This document shows positions 1-6,472 of a stretch of DNA of 11,270 bases, piece by piece. Within the stretch, counting starts at the first letter, position 1. The number at the start of each line of letters is the position of its first letter. The notes beneath the pieces were generated by a model. It had not been told where the DNA came from and searched no databases. It saw only the letters and a list, made by a program, of their open reading frames with translations. The translations under genes and the position numbers were made by a program. The stretch lies in NCBI GenBank assembly GCA_030262795.1, contig JAJSZO010000021.1, positions 6,319-17,588 on the forward strand, read 5' to 3'. Source of the stretch: Deltaproteobacteria bacterium. Its GTDB lineage: Bacteria; Desulfobacterota; Desulfobacteria; Desulfobacterales; ETH-SRB1.

Positions 1-618
1 TTCTGTCCTGATACTGCGGTTTTTGGCGCTTATAACTCCGGTTGTGACAGTGTTGGAAAAACCAAACGGATTACCGATAGCAATAACTGTTTCGCCTATC
101 ATAATATCTTTGGAATCGCCCATTTCAATTGCAGGAAGAGGGTCATTTGAGGTTATTCGTAATACAGCAAGGTCGGAGTCCGGATCAGCGCCCACAATTG
201 TGGCTGTGAACTCTCGTTCGTCTTTTAAGGTTACCATAATTCTTCCTGTTTTTGTAATTACGTGAGCATTGGTTAGAATAAAGCCTCTTTTTCCATCAAT
301 AATTACACCCGAACCAAGGCTGGCTTTTTTTTGTCGCCTTTCAGGTTCAGGGTCAAAAAAGTCCTTGAAAAAAGAGTCAAAAAAAGGATCTATACCAAAC
401 CCTGAAAAAGGATTAATTTGTTTGCGGATTTCGACTTCTGAACTTACATTAACTACAGCAGGACTTGCCCTGCGAACAGCTATTACAACCGCACTTTCAC
501 GTTTATTTTCAAAACAAAGGCAGTTGAATGGTGCAAAAAATACCACGCTGATTATAATAAAAAATAAGATCGTCGATTTAACAAGTTTTTTGTTGCTTTG
601 AGCTGTCAGCTTTGTCAT
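1..618 (-). CDS. degP: DegP/HtrA-family periplasmic serine protease, N-terminal part (runs off left edge)
   Basis: This is an ATP-independent serine endoprotease and chaperone that handles misfolded envelope proteins. Only the first 206 codons are in the window. Seen: an N-terminal hydrophobic stretch at about residues 15-31 (signal peptide or anchor), then the trypsin-like fold with GSG at 102-104, TNAHVI containing the catalytic His119, and DSDLAVL containing the catalytic Asp149. GNPFGFSNTVTTG follows, as in HtrA proteins. The catalytic Ser (GNSGG) and the PDZ domains would lie beyond the edge, so completeness cannot be judged. The Phe/Asp-rich segment at about 70-92 matches the position of the flexible LA loop of DegP. 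The start ATG (616-618) has only a distant AGGA, 14 nt upstream. The gene is divergent from the radical SAM gene with 53 bp between them. Family assignment is firm; which HtrA paralogue it is (DegP, DegQ or DegS) is not resolved, so the symbol is approximate. Confidence 0.9.
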   Translation of the reverse strand, partial: MTKLTAQSNKKLVKSTILFFIIISVVFFAPFNCLCFENKRESAVVIAVRRASPAVVNVSSEVEIRKQINPFSGFGIDPFFDSFFKDFFDPEPERRQKKASLGSGVIIDGKRGFILTNAHVITKTGRIMVTLKDEREFTATIVGADPDSDLAVLRITSNDPLPAIEMGDSKDIMIGETVIAIGNPFGFSNTVTTGVISAKNRSIRTE

Positions 619-671
619 TTTTAGTTTTGATATCCTGTAAATTGTAAACCCCTGAACCCTGATTATATATC

Positions 672-3203
672 ATGAACATTAAATCTATTCAAGAAGACTT
701 TCTGCCGCTGATTGAGCGACCGAGTCGATACCTCGGCACGGAAATAAATAGTATAAAAAAAGATGCAAACGGAATTAAGCTCCAAATGGCCCTTGTTTTT
801 CCGGATCTATACGAAATCGGCACATCTCATTTGGGGCTGAATATACTTTATTATATATTAAATAATCATGAAAAAATAGCCGCAGAAAGGGTCTTTGTTC
901 CAGGCATAGATATGGAGGCTTATCTTAGATCATCCAATACCCCATTAATGTCTTTGGAATCTAAAAAACCTCTTAAAGAGTTTGATATTATCGGATTCAG
1001 CCTCCTTTATGAACTAAATTATACCAATGTTCTTAATATTCTGGATCTTGCGAGAATCCCGTTTTTTTCTTCACAAAGAGATGATTCACATCCTTTAATA
1101 ATTGCAGGTGGTCCTTGTACTTGCAACCCGGAACCCGTTGCCGACTTTTTTGATGCTATTGTTATAGGAGACGGTGAAAATGTAATAATGGAAATGTCCC
1201 GTTCCTGGCTTAAATGGAAAGAGAATTGCCGTGGAGAAAAAGAGGCTCTTTATAAAATGTGGTCGGAGATACAGGGCCTTTATATACCTGCTTTTTTTGA
1301 GCCTAAATTTGACAAATCAGGTTTTCAAAGTCTTTTGCCCAGGTTTTCGAAATACCGGAGAATTAAGAGAGTCATAGTAAATGATCTTGATAAAGCACCT
1401 TTTCCCGATGCCCCGATTTTGCCCTATGGCAAGCCCGTGCACGATCGCCTTCGCATTGAAGTATCCAGAGGGTGTACAAGGGGTTGCAGGTTTTGTCAGG
1501 CAGGAATGATATATCGTCCGGTGCGGGAACGGTCCGTGGATACAATTTTATCTCTATCAAACAAGTCAATAACAGCGACCGGTTACGAGGATATCTCTTT
1601 ATTATCATTAAGCGTTGGAGATTATATATGTATAAACCCTCTGATGGAACAGCTTATGACCTGGTGCGAGCCACGAAATATTTCCGTTTCATTTCCTTCT
1701 CTACGGGCAGGAACATTGACGCCGGAACTTATGCAACATATTAAACGAGTCAGAAAAACAGGTTTCACCATAGCTCCGGAAGCTGGCAGCCAAAGGCTTC
1801 GCGATGTTATTAATAAGAATATTAGCAAAAAAGATATCATTGATACAGTGAAAAATGCTTATGATTTTGGTTGGCAGGTTATAAAGCTTTATTTTATGGT
1901 TGGTCTTCCCACGGAGACAAGTGAAGATCTTAAAGCAATTGTGAATCTTGTAAAAGAACTTAGAAAAATTAATACCGGCAAGGGGCGGCGCAAAAATAAA
2001 ATAAATGTCAGTGTTGGAACTTTTATTCCAAAACCTCACACCCCCTTTCAATGGGCACCACAAATTTCTTTATCTGAATCAAAGGCCAGGATTGGCTGGC
2101 TGCAAAACAATCTTAAAATGTCTGGTATTAATTTTAAATGGCAAAAACCGGAGATTAGTTTGCTTGAGGGACTTTGGGCGCGTGGCGACAGACGGCTTTC
2201 TCATTTACTAATTGCAGCACACAAGAAGGGATGTAAGTTAGACGGTTGGAGCGACCATTTTAGATATAGCTTGTGGCGGGACGCCATTTATGATGAGGGA
2301 GTGAATATGGATTTTTATACAAACAGGTTAAGAAATACAAACGAGCCGCTTCCGTGGGACCACATTGATATTGGTATTGCAAAAGATTATCTAATAGAAG
2401 AATGGAAAAAAGCAACAACGGGCGAGCTTACCCCTGACTGTCGTACTGGTAATTGTAATGCTTGCGGAGTATGCGATTTTAATATCATAGAACCAAAAGT
2501 ATTTAAAATGTCTGCGGAGAAATCTGCATTTGATATTGGCAGAGAATTGTTAAATCCGGATAATATCAAGCCAATTATAAAAGGTACGTTATTAAAAACA
2601 CTCAAAGTTTCTTTTTCAAAAATAGATCAGGCAAAATATTTTGGACACCTTGAACTTGTTAATATTATTTTGCGGGCGTTAAGGCGTGCAGATATACCAA
2701 TTAAGTTTTCAGAAGGATTTCATCCCAAGCCGAAAATTTCTTTTGAAGATACTTTGCCTATAGGCCTGGAAAGTTTAAAAGAATATTTTTATCTAATTGT
2801 TCCTGAAAATTTTAAATCGCAGTCAATAATAGAAAGTTTAAATAAGCACCTTCCGGCAGGTATTACAGCTAACGATTGTCATGTTGCTTCCGCAAAACCT
2901 GTCCATAATAAAACATATAATTATATGGTTACAATAAAAGAAGAATTTTTTGATAACAAAAAGCTGGATTTTTTTTTACAAAGCCCGGAGTTCGTCATTT
3001 CTCGTATTGACCGAAAAGGGAGGTTGAAAAAGATAAATTTAAAGGATCTAATTTTAGAAATTGAGTTGCTTAATCAATACAAATTAAAGATGACACTTAG
3101 GGCTGAATCAGGGAAAACCGTTAGACCCTTAGAGGTAATTAAAGAAATTTTCGGACTGATTGATGAAAAAGCAAGGAAAGCCAGGTTTATAAAAACACTG
3201 TAA
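672..3203 (+). CDS. Fused B12-binding-like/radical SAM protein with C-terminal DUF2344 (TIGR03960 + TIGR03936)
   Basis: An 843-residue iron-sulfur enzyme whose reaction is unknown. The N-terminal part (about 30-200) carries the family pattern FPDLYEIGTSHLGLNIL and IAGGPCTCNPEP, a cobalamin-domain-like fold in which I see no clear DxHxxG cobalamin ligand motif. The radical SAM core has Cys268-x3-Cys272-x2-Cys275 in SRGCTRGCRFCQAG, which binds the 4Fe-4S cluster that cleaves S-adenosylmethionine. A second cysteine group, Cys590, Cys595, Cys598 and Cys601, lies just before the C-terminal domain and could hold an auxiliary cluster or zinc. From about residue 638 the DUF2344/TIGR03936 domain begins (YFGHLELVN, FSEGFHPKPKISF). 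In many bacteria these two parts are separate adjacent genes; here they are fused. No good Shine-Dalgarno precedes the ATG, but the start fits the family N-terminus. Function may relate to tRNA or ribosome biology because of its usual neighbours; that is inference. Confidence 0.9.
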   Translation: MNIKSIQEDFLPLIERPSRYLGTEINSIKKDANGIKLQMALVFPDLYEIGTSHLGLNILYYILNNHEKIAAERVFVPGIDMEAYLRSSNTPLMSLESKKPLKEFDIIGFSLLYELNYTNVLNILDLARIPFFSSQRDDSHPLIIAGGPCTCNPEPVADFFDAIVIGDGENVIMEMSRSWLKWKENCRGEKEALYKMWSEIQGLYIPAFFEPKFDKSGFQSLLPRFSKYRRIKRVIVNDLDKAPFPDAPILPYGKPVHDRLRIEVSRGCTRGCRFCQAGMIYRPVRERSVDTILSLSNKSITATGYEDISLLSLSVGDYICINPLMEQLMTWCEPRNISVSFPSLRAGTLTPELMQHIKRVRKTGFTIAPEAGSQRLRDVINKNISKKDIIDTVKNAYDFGWQVIKLYFMVGLPTETSEDLKAIVNLVKELRKINTGKGRRKNKINVSVGTFIPKPHTPFQWAPQISLSESKARIGWLQNNLKMSGINFKWQKPEISLLEGLWARGDRRLSHLLIAAHKKGCKLDGWSDHFRYSLWRDAIYDEGVNMDFYTNRLRNTNEPLPWDHIDIGIAKDYLIEEWKKATTGELTPDCRTGNCNACGVCDFNIIEPKVFKMSAEKSAFDIGRELLNPDNIKPIIKGTLLKTLKVSFSKIDQAKYFGHLELVNIILRALRRADIPIKFSEGFHPKPKISFEDTLPIGLESLKEYFYLIVPENFKSQSIIESLNKHLPAGITANDCHVASAKPVHNKTYNYMVTIKEEFFDNKKLDFFLQSPEFVISRIDRKGRLKKINLKDLILEIELLNQYKLKMTLRAESGKTVRPLEVIKEIFGLIDEKARKARFIKTL

Positions 3204-3234
3204 GGAACGAGGTTTAAAAAACTTTTCCGTTATT

Positions 3235-3282
3235 GCGCACAGATTTGGGTCGAATTTGTTTCATGTGGAACACTTTGATATT
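3235..3282. repeat. Dispersed intergenic repeat, copy A (contains a degenerate parS)
   Basis: The flanks GCGCA-N-AGATTTGGGTC and TTTGATATT recur almost identically at 4644-4689 (copy B), with a 20-22 nt divergent core between them. In this copy the core holds TGTTTCATGTGGAACA (3257-3272). The shared flanks are seen directly; a wider genomic family is inferred. Confidence 0.5.
3257..3272. other. Degenerate parS-like site
   Basis: TGTTTCATGTGGAACA matches the canonical ParB site TGTTTCACGTGAAACA at 14 of 16 positions. Both mismatches fall in the right-hand centre and break the palindrome. It may be a decayed or weak site, or a chance match inside the repeat that holds it. Binding is uncertain. 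Confidence 0.35.
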
Positions 3283-3301
3283 TTTGTAGTTCTCAAAAAA
3301 T

Positions 3302-3321
3302 AGCAGTTAAAAGCAGTTAAA
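3302..3321. repeat. Tandem 10-bp direct repeat upstream of rpmH
   Basis: AGCAGTTAAA occurs twice head to tail (3302-3311 and 3312-3321), one helical turn apart, and ends two bases before the candidate -35 element of rpmH. The position would suit a transcription factor or an UP-like element, but nothing else supports this. Confidence 0.4.
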
Positions 3322-3323
3322 AT

Positions 3324-3353
3324 TTGATTGATTTTGTATCTTGACAATATAAA
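3324..3353 (+). promoter_or_regulatory. Candidate sigma70 promoter for rpmH
   Basis: TTGATT (3324-3329) and TATAAA (3348-3353) are separated by 18 nt, about 95 bp before the rpmH start. A second TTGACA at 3341-3346 overlaps this but has no good -10 at the right distance. The region is very AT-rich, so chance matches are likely. Confidence 0.3.
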
Positions 3354-3447
3354 AACATTATGTTTTTGTTTAAAACTTTATGTATTTGAGATAAAGCTAT
3401 TAAAAATAGATTTTGAGATTATACCAGAAGTCTTAAAGGATTGAATT

Positions 3448-3582
3448 ATGAAAAGAACTTATCAGCCAAGCAGAATTAAACGAGCTAGAACTCATGGATT
3501 CTTGAAAAGAATGTCAACAAAACAGGGAAGACGCATTATTAACAAACGGAGATCGAAAGGAAGAAAGCAATTAACTGTTTAA
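3448..3582 (+). CDS. rpmH: 50S ribosomal protein L34
   Basis: A 44-residue, highly basic protein of the large ribosomal subunit. The whole family pattern is present: MKRTYQPSRIKRARTHGF, then R-M-S-T-K-Q-G-R-R at 21-29, INKRRSKGRK and a short LTV tail. Length is normal (44-46 in most bacteria). A Shine-Dalgarno AAAGGA (3435-3440) sits 7 nt before the ATG. L34 genes commonly start the rpmH-rnpA-yidD-yidC-jag-mnmE block near the chromosome origin, as here. dnaA, a frequent upstream neighbour, is absent. Unusually, rnpA does not follow directly but only after about 300 bp. Identification is secure despite the short length. Confidence 0.98.
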   Translation: MKRTYQPSRIKRARTHGFLKRMSTKQGRRIINKRRSKGRKQLTV

Positions 3583-3597
3583 AAACAGGTCGTTAAA

Positions 3598-3630
3598 GTC
3601 CCACTTTGAAGGGGAATTAAGGGGGATGTA
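3598..3630. repeat. G-run intergenic element (AAGGGGAATT / AAGGGGGATG)
   Basis: Two near-identical 10-mers stand in tandem at 3609-3618 and 3619-3628, preceded by CCCACTTTG. Elements of this appearance (runs of four or five G or C at 10-nt spacing) recur in intergenic regions of related bacteria as I recall them. This window contains only one copy, so the repeat status is inferred. Confidence 0.35.
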
Positions 3631-3714
3631 ATTTTGTGGTAATACTTCTAAACAACACCCCTATGCCCGGGAATAAATTGGGATTAAAGTAGCGCTCCTT
3701 CTGCCGGATTTTTC

Positions 3715-3783
3715 TGACAGGATTAACGGGATTTACATGATTTCTTTATTTTTTATATCCTGATCATCCTGTACATCCTGTCA
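3715..3783. repeat. Palindromic intergenic element with 9-nt periodic arms
   Basis: The left arm (3715-3741) reads TGACAGGAT followed by two diverged versions of the same 9-mer. The right arm (3757-3783) reads ATCCTGATC, ATCCTGTAC, ATCCTGTCA. The arms pair as an imperfect 27-bp stem around a 15-nt AT-rich loop; the outer 9 bp (TGACAGGAT/ATCCTGTCA) are perfect, and T5/A7 tracts flank them. Each arm is three 9-nt units. It ends in an A-tract on either strand, so it is not a normal intrinsic terminator. Confidence 0.65.
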
Positions 3784-3886
3784 AAAAAAGAAAATTCCTA
3801 TACTAATTAAATTAATTGATTTGAGTGTAACCTAAGCATTCGGCATTTGAGCTTTTGACTTTGGCATTAAAGAGGATAAATATTTT

Positions 3887-4240
3887 TTGCGCTTTTTCAC
3901 ATTTACAAGAGCTGATAGAATTTTAAAACATTCCGATTTTCTTAGAATATCAAGAGGTGGAATCAAACGTCAGAACGGATATTTTATTGTTCTATTCTGT
4001 CAGACCAGGTTTAAGGGAACACGATTGGGTGTTACTGTATCCAAAAAAGTTGGGAACGCTGTAGAACGTAACAGGATCAAACGTATTCTTCGTGGATATT
4101 TTCGGTTAAACAGGCATAACATAACGGATTTTTGGGATATTAATATAATTGCAAAGAAAGAGGCTGCAGGACTGACTTCAGATCAGGTGTTATTATCTCT
4201 TCAAAAAATTTTTGATAAAATACCAGTTAGTCATGATTAA
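3887..4240 (+). CDS. rnpA: Ribonuclease P protein component
   Basis: The basic protein subunit of RNase P, which helps the catalytic RNA bind and cleave the 5' leader of pre-tRNAs. It is 117 residues, a normal length. Seen: the N-terminal TFTRADRILKHSDF typical of the family, LGVTVSKKVGNAVERNRIKR with the conserved RNR motif at 61-63, and further basic residues in RILRGYFR. The start is TTG (3887-3889), chosen because AGAGGA at 3871-3876 is 10 nt upstream and because the family N-terminus begins there; no ATG is better placed. The 3' end overlaps the yidD start by 8 bp, which suggests translational coupling. The usual tight link to rpmH is broken by a repeat-filled spacer, so rnpA may have its own promoter. 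Confidence 0.95.
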   Translation: MRFFTFTRADRILKHSDFLRISRGGIKRQNGYFIVLFCQTRFKGTRLGVTVSKKVGNAVERNRIKRILRGYFRLNRHNITDFWDINIIAKKEAAGLTSDQVLLSLQKIFDKIPVSHD

Positions 4241-4445
4241 AAATTGTTTTTTAATATTTATCAAGCTGTATCAATGCACACTGTCTCCTGTTTTGGGCCC
4301 TTCTTGCCGTTTTTATCCTTCTTGCTCTAATTATGCATATGAGGCTATTTTGCGTTATGGTCCACTTAAAGGATTAATCTTTGCCTTAAAGCGCATTGTT
4401 CGATGTCATCCTTTTAACGAGGGAGGAATTGATCCCGTTCCTTAA
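4233..4445 (+). CDS. yidD: Membrane protein insertion efficiency factor YidD
   Basis: A 70-residue small, inner-face membrane-associated protein that improves YidC/Sec-dependent membrane protein insertion. The family core is intact: IFIKLYQCTLSPVLGPSCRF, then YPSCSNYAYEAI, YGPLKGL and the C-terminal RCHPFNEGGIDPVP. The N-terminal stretch 5-22 is amphipathic or hydrophobic. The ATG at 4233 is preferred over an in-frame TTG at 4212 because it gives the usual N-terminus (MIK, then the hydrophobic helix). Its ATG overlaps the rnpA stop in ATGATTAA, a coupling arrangement common for this pair. No separate Shine-Dalgarno is evident, which fits reinitiation after rnpA. Downstream, 342 bp separate it from yidC, more than usual. 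Confidence 0.95.
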   Translation: MIKNCFLIFIKLYQCTLSPVLGPSCRFYPSCSNYAYEAILRYGPLKGLIFALKRIVRCHPFNEGGIDPVP

Positions 4446-4643
4446 CAAGCAAACTATAAGCAGCCCATAGATAAACGCTACTTACTTTCACAGCCTGGCC
4501 CCCCTTTTTTGTTGGTCTTGCCTCATAAAAAAAGTATGCCTCTGTAAACTTATTCGGTCCTTTATCCCTTAAAGCTTTTGATAAATGTAGCTGTTTACGA
4601 ATTCAAAGTTTAGGACAGTGAACGAATTAACTTCCACAAGCAG

Positions 4644-4689
4644 GCGCATAGATTTGGGTCAAAATGGAATAGCGGGCTATTTTGATATT
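4644..4689. repeat. Dispersed intergenic repeat, copy B (with hairpin)
   Basis: GCGCATAGATTTGGGTC at the left and TTTGATATT at the right match copy A (3235-3282). The centre can fold: TCAAA (4659-4663) with TTTGA (4681-4685), and inside it ATAG (4669-4672) with CTAT (4677-4680) around a CGGG loop. Confidence 0.5.
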
Positions 4690-4776
4690 GTTATGAACGG
4701 ATAATTGTGACGAATATAGATGTATTTCAGGATGTTAACTTTTTTCTTTTCTTTCGAAAAGGATTGTAATATTTAT

Positions 4777-4781
4777 GGGAG
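4777..4781 (+). promoter_or_regulatory. Ribosome binding site deciding the yidC start
   Basis: GGGAG directly abuts the first in-frame ATG (4782) but lies 6 nt before the second ATG (4788), so the second is the likely initiator. Confidence 0.6.
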
Positions 4782-4787
4782 ATGGGT

Positions 4788-6449
4788 ATGGAACAGTCTC
4801 GAATATTTGCAGCTATAGCTCTTTCATTTGCAGTATTTTTATTATGGGAATTTTTCTTTGTAGATAAAGTAGATAAACAAGTCGTCGAAAAACCGGAGCA
4901 AAGCTTACAAACACAAACCAACTCTAAAGAAGAACCATATCTAAAAGAAATAAATACGGAATCCCTCCATAGTACCCCATTAATTAAAAAAGATGATTTG
5001 AAGACAATTAAACCTCCACGAGTTATCAGGATTAATACACCTTTATATTCTGCAGTTATTTCAGAAAAAGGAGCTGTAGTTAAAAGTTTTGTTTTAAATA
5101 ATTACAAAGAAAGCATGAAACCTGACTCACCTTTGCTCGAAATGATATCACCGGAGCTCAATAATGGAACTATAAAAATCGGCCTGGCTGGAAACAGCAT
5201 TCCGGAACTGAATGATGCGTTTTTTATGACGGATGTTGAACATGACACTATTGAGATAAACGATTATTCAAGAGAATTATCGTTTTTTTGGAAATCTTCC
5301 AATGGAATAGTAATAGAAAAAAAGTTTCTTTTTTCACCTGAAACTTACATGGTTGGATGTAATGTTATAATTAAAAACGGCTCAAACCAAACCATTCGGG
5401 ATAATCTGATTCTATCTTTATTTAAGGTCTATGCTGAAGAGAGCGGCGGTTATGGTTTCGAGGGCCCGAGCGCTTTAATAAACAATAGTCTTGAGCAGGT
5501 AAAGATAAAGGATATTAAAGATAAAAATATATATAATGGTGAATTGAAATGGATAGTCGTGCAGGATCGATATTTTATGTCCTGTATTATACCTGAAAGG
5601 GCTGCAGATGCGAGCATGCGTCTGTTCCTTCAAGACAATACTGTACTGGAAAATCAGTTTGTACAACCGGAGAGCGTTATATCTCCGGGCACACAGCGTG
5701 TTTTTGGGTTTCATCTGTTTATGGGGCCAAGGAGTACGAAAGTGCTGAGTAAGATTGGTTATGATCTGGATAAATCTATAAATTTCGGCATGTTTGATTT
5801 TCTGGCTAAACCATGCCTCTGGCTTATGAATTTTTTATATGATCATTTCATTGCAAATTTCGGCATAGCTATTATTATTTTAACAACACTTATCAAGCTC
5901 GTCATGTGGCCTCTTGGAACAAAGAGCTATAAATCAATGAACGAAATGAAGAAAATTCAACCTCTGGTAATGGAGCTGAGAGAAAAACATAAGACTGACA
6001 AGACAAAAATGAATGAGGCAACCATGGCCTTATATAAAACATATAAGGTAAATCCGGTGGGAGGGTGCCTTCCAATGATTTTGCAAATTCCTGTCTTCTT
6101 TGCCCTGTATCGGATGTTGTATGAAGCAATAGAATTGAGACACGCCCCTTTTTTTGGATGGATTACTGACTTGTCGGCACCTGATCGCCTTTTCGACTTT
6201 GGCTTTGCTATTCCTTTTATGCAGCCGCCATATGGTATTCCTGTGTTGACAATTATTATGGGAGCAACGATGTTTTTACAGCAGAAAATTTCACCCGCAA
6301 TGGGAGATCCCTCACAGGCCAAAATAATGCAGTTGATGCCACTTGTTTTTACTGTGATTTTTATAAATTTTTCTTCGGGACTGGTTTTATACTGGCTTGT
6401 AAACAACGTTCTTTCTATCTCACAACAATATTATACTACCAATAAATAA
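4788..6449 (+). CDS. yidC: Membrane protein insertase YidC (Gram-negative type)
   Basis: Inserts and folds inner-membrane proteins, alone or with SecYEG. It is 553 residues, of the long Gram-negative class. Seen in order: TM1 at 6-25 after MEQSR, a charged linker, a large periplasmic beta domain from about 75 to 335 (TPLYSAVISEKGAVVKSF; the PGTQRVFGFHLFMGP region at its end), and the conserved insertase core from about 346 with NFGIAIIILTTLIKL (TM2), a cytoplasmic charged hairpin rich in Lys and Glu (about 378-410), NPVGGCLPMILQIPVFFALY (422 on), and the last helices ending in LVLYWLVNNVLSISQQYY. The position of the groove Arg of E. coli YidC (Arg366) is occupied by Lys370. The start at 4788 is set by the ribosome site; an in-frame ATG two codons upstream is possible. 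jag follows 23 bp downstream, probably in one operon. Confidence 0.97.
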   Translation: MEQSRIFAAIALSFAVFLLWEFFFVDKVDKQVVEKPEQSLQTQTNSKEEPYLKEINTESLHSTPLIKKDDLKTIKPPRVIRINTPLYSAVISEKGAVVKSFVLNNYKESMKPDSPLLEMISPELNNGTIKIGLAGNSIPELNDAFFMTDVEHDTIEINDYSRELSFFWKSSNGIVIEKKFLFSPETYMVGCNVIIKNGSNQTIRDNLILSLFKVYAEESGGYGFEGPSALINNSLEQVKIKDIKDKNIYNGELKWIVVQDRYFMSCIIPERAADASMRLFLQDNTVLENQFVQPESVISPGTQRVFGFHLFMGPRSTKVLSKIGYDLDKSINFGMFDFLAKPCLWLMNFLYDHFIANFGIAIIILTTLIKLVMWPLGTKSYKSMNEMKKIQPLVMELREKHKTDKTKMNEATMALYKTYKVNPVGGCLPMILQIPVFFALYRMLYEAIELRHAPFFGWITDLSAPDRLFDFGFAIPFMQPPYGIPVLTIIMGATMFLQQKISPAMGDPSQAKIMQLMPLVFTVIFINFSSGLVLYWLVNNVLSISQQYYTTNK

Positions 6450-6472
6450 GAACGTGGAATGGAGGTAAGTTA

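Larger units (their letters stand above)
3583..3886. other. 304-bp rpmH-rnpA spacer, no gene, filled with repeat-like elements
   Basis: No coding frame with a start and ribosome site was seen. The left part (3598-3630) holds a G-run element with two near-identical 10-mers, AAGGGGAATT and AAGGGGGATG. The centre holds a long imperfect palindrome (3715-3783). The right end carries the rnpA ribosome site AGAGGA (3871-3876). In most bacteria rpmH and rnpA are nearly contiguous, so this spacer is probably an insertion of repeat sequence. Confidence 0.6.
4446..4787. other. 342-bp yidD-yidC spacer without a supported gene
   Basis: Contents: part of a start-less minus-strand open frame (4414-4602), repeat copy B (4644-4689) and the yidC ribosome site (4777-4781). 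No tRNA, terminator with U-tract or convincing promoter was recognised. yidD and yidC are close in most genomes, so this looks like a repeat-inserted spacer similar to the one before rnpA. Confidence 0.5.

Noticed and set aside
23..601. Two plus-strand frames of 80 and 110 codons at the left end
   Set aside because: They are antisense to the HtrA protease gene, which has signal peptide and catalytic His and Asp motifs on the minus strand.
3204..3447. Chromosome replication origin (oriC) before rpmH
   Set aside because: The AT-rich spacer and gene context are suggestive, but no DnaA boxes (TTATCCACA type) were found, and dnaA and dnaN are absent.
3715..3790. Intrinsic terminator after rpmH
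   Set aside because: The hairpin is followed by an A-tract rather than a T-tract on both strands and has an imperfect, long stem.
5957..6406. Minus-strand frame of 149 codons inside yidC
   Set aside because: Antisense shadow of the conserved YidC core, whose plus-strand reading shows unmistakable family motifs.
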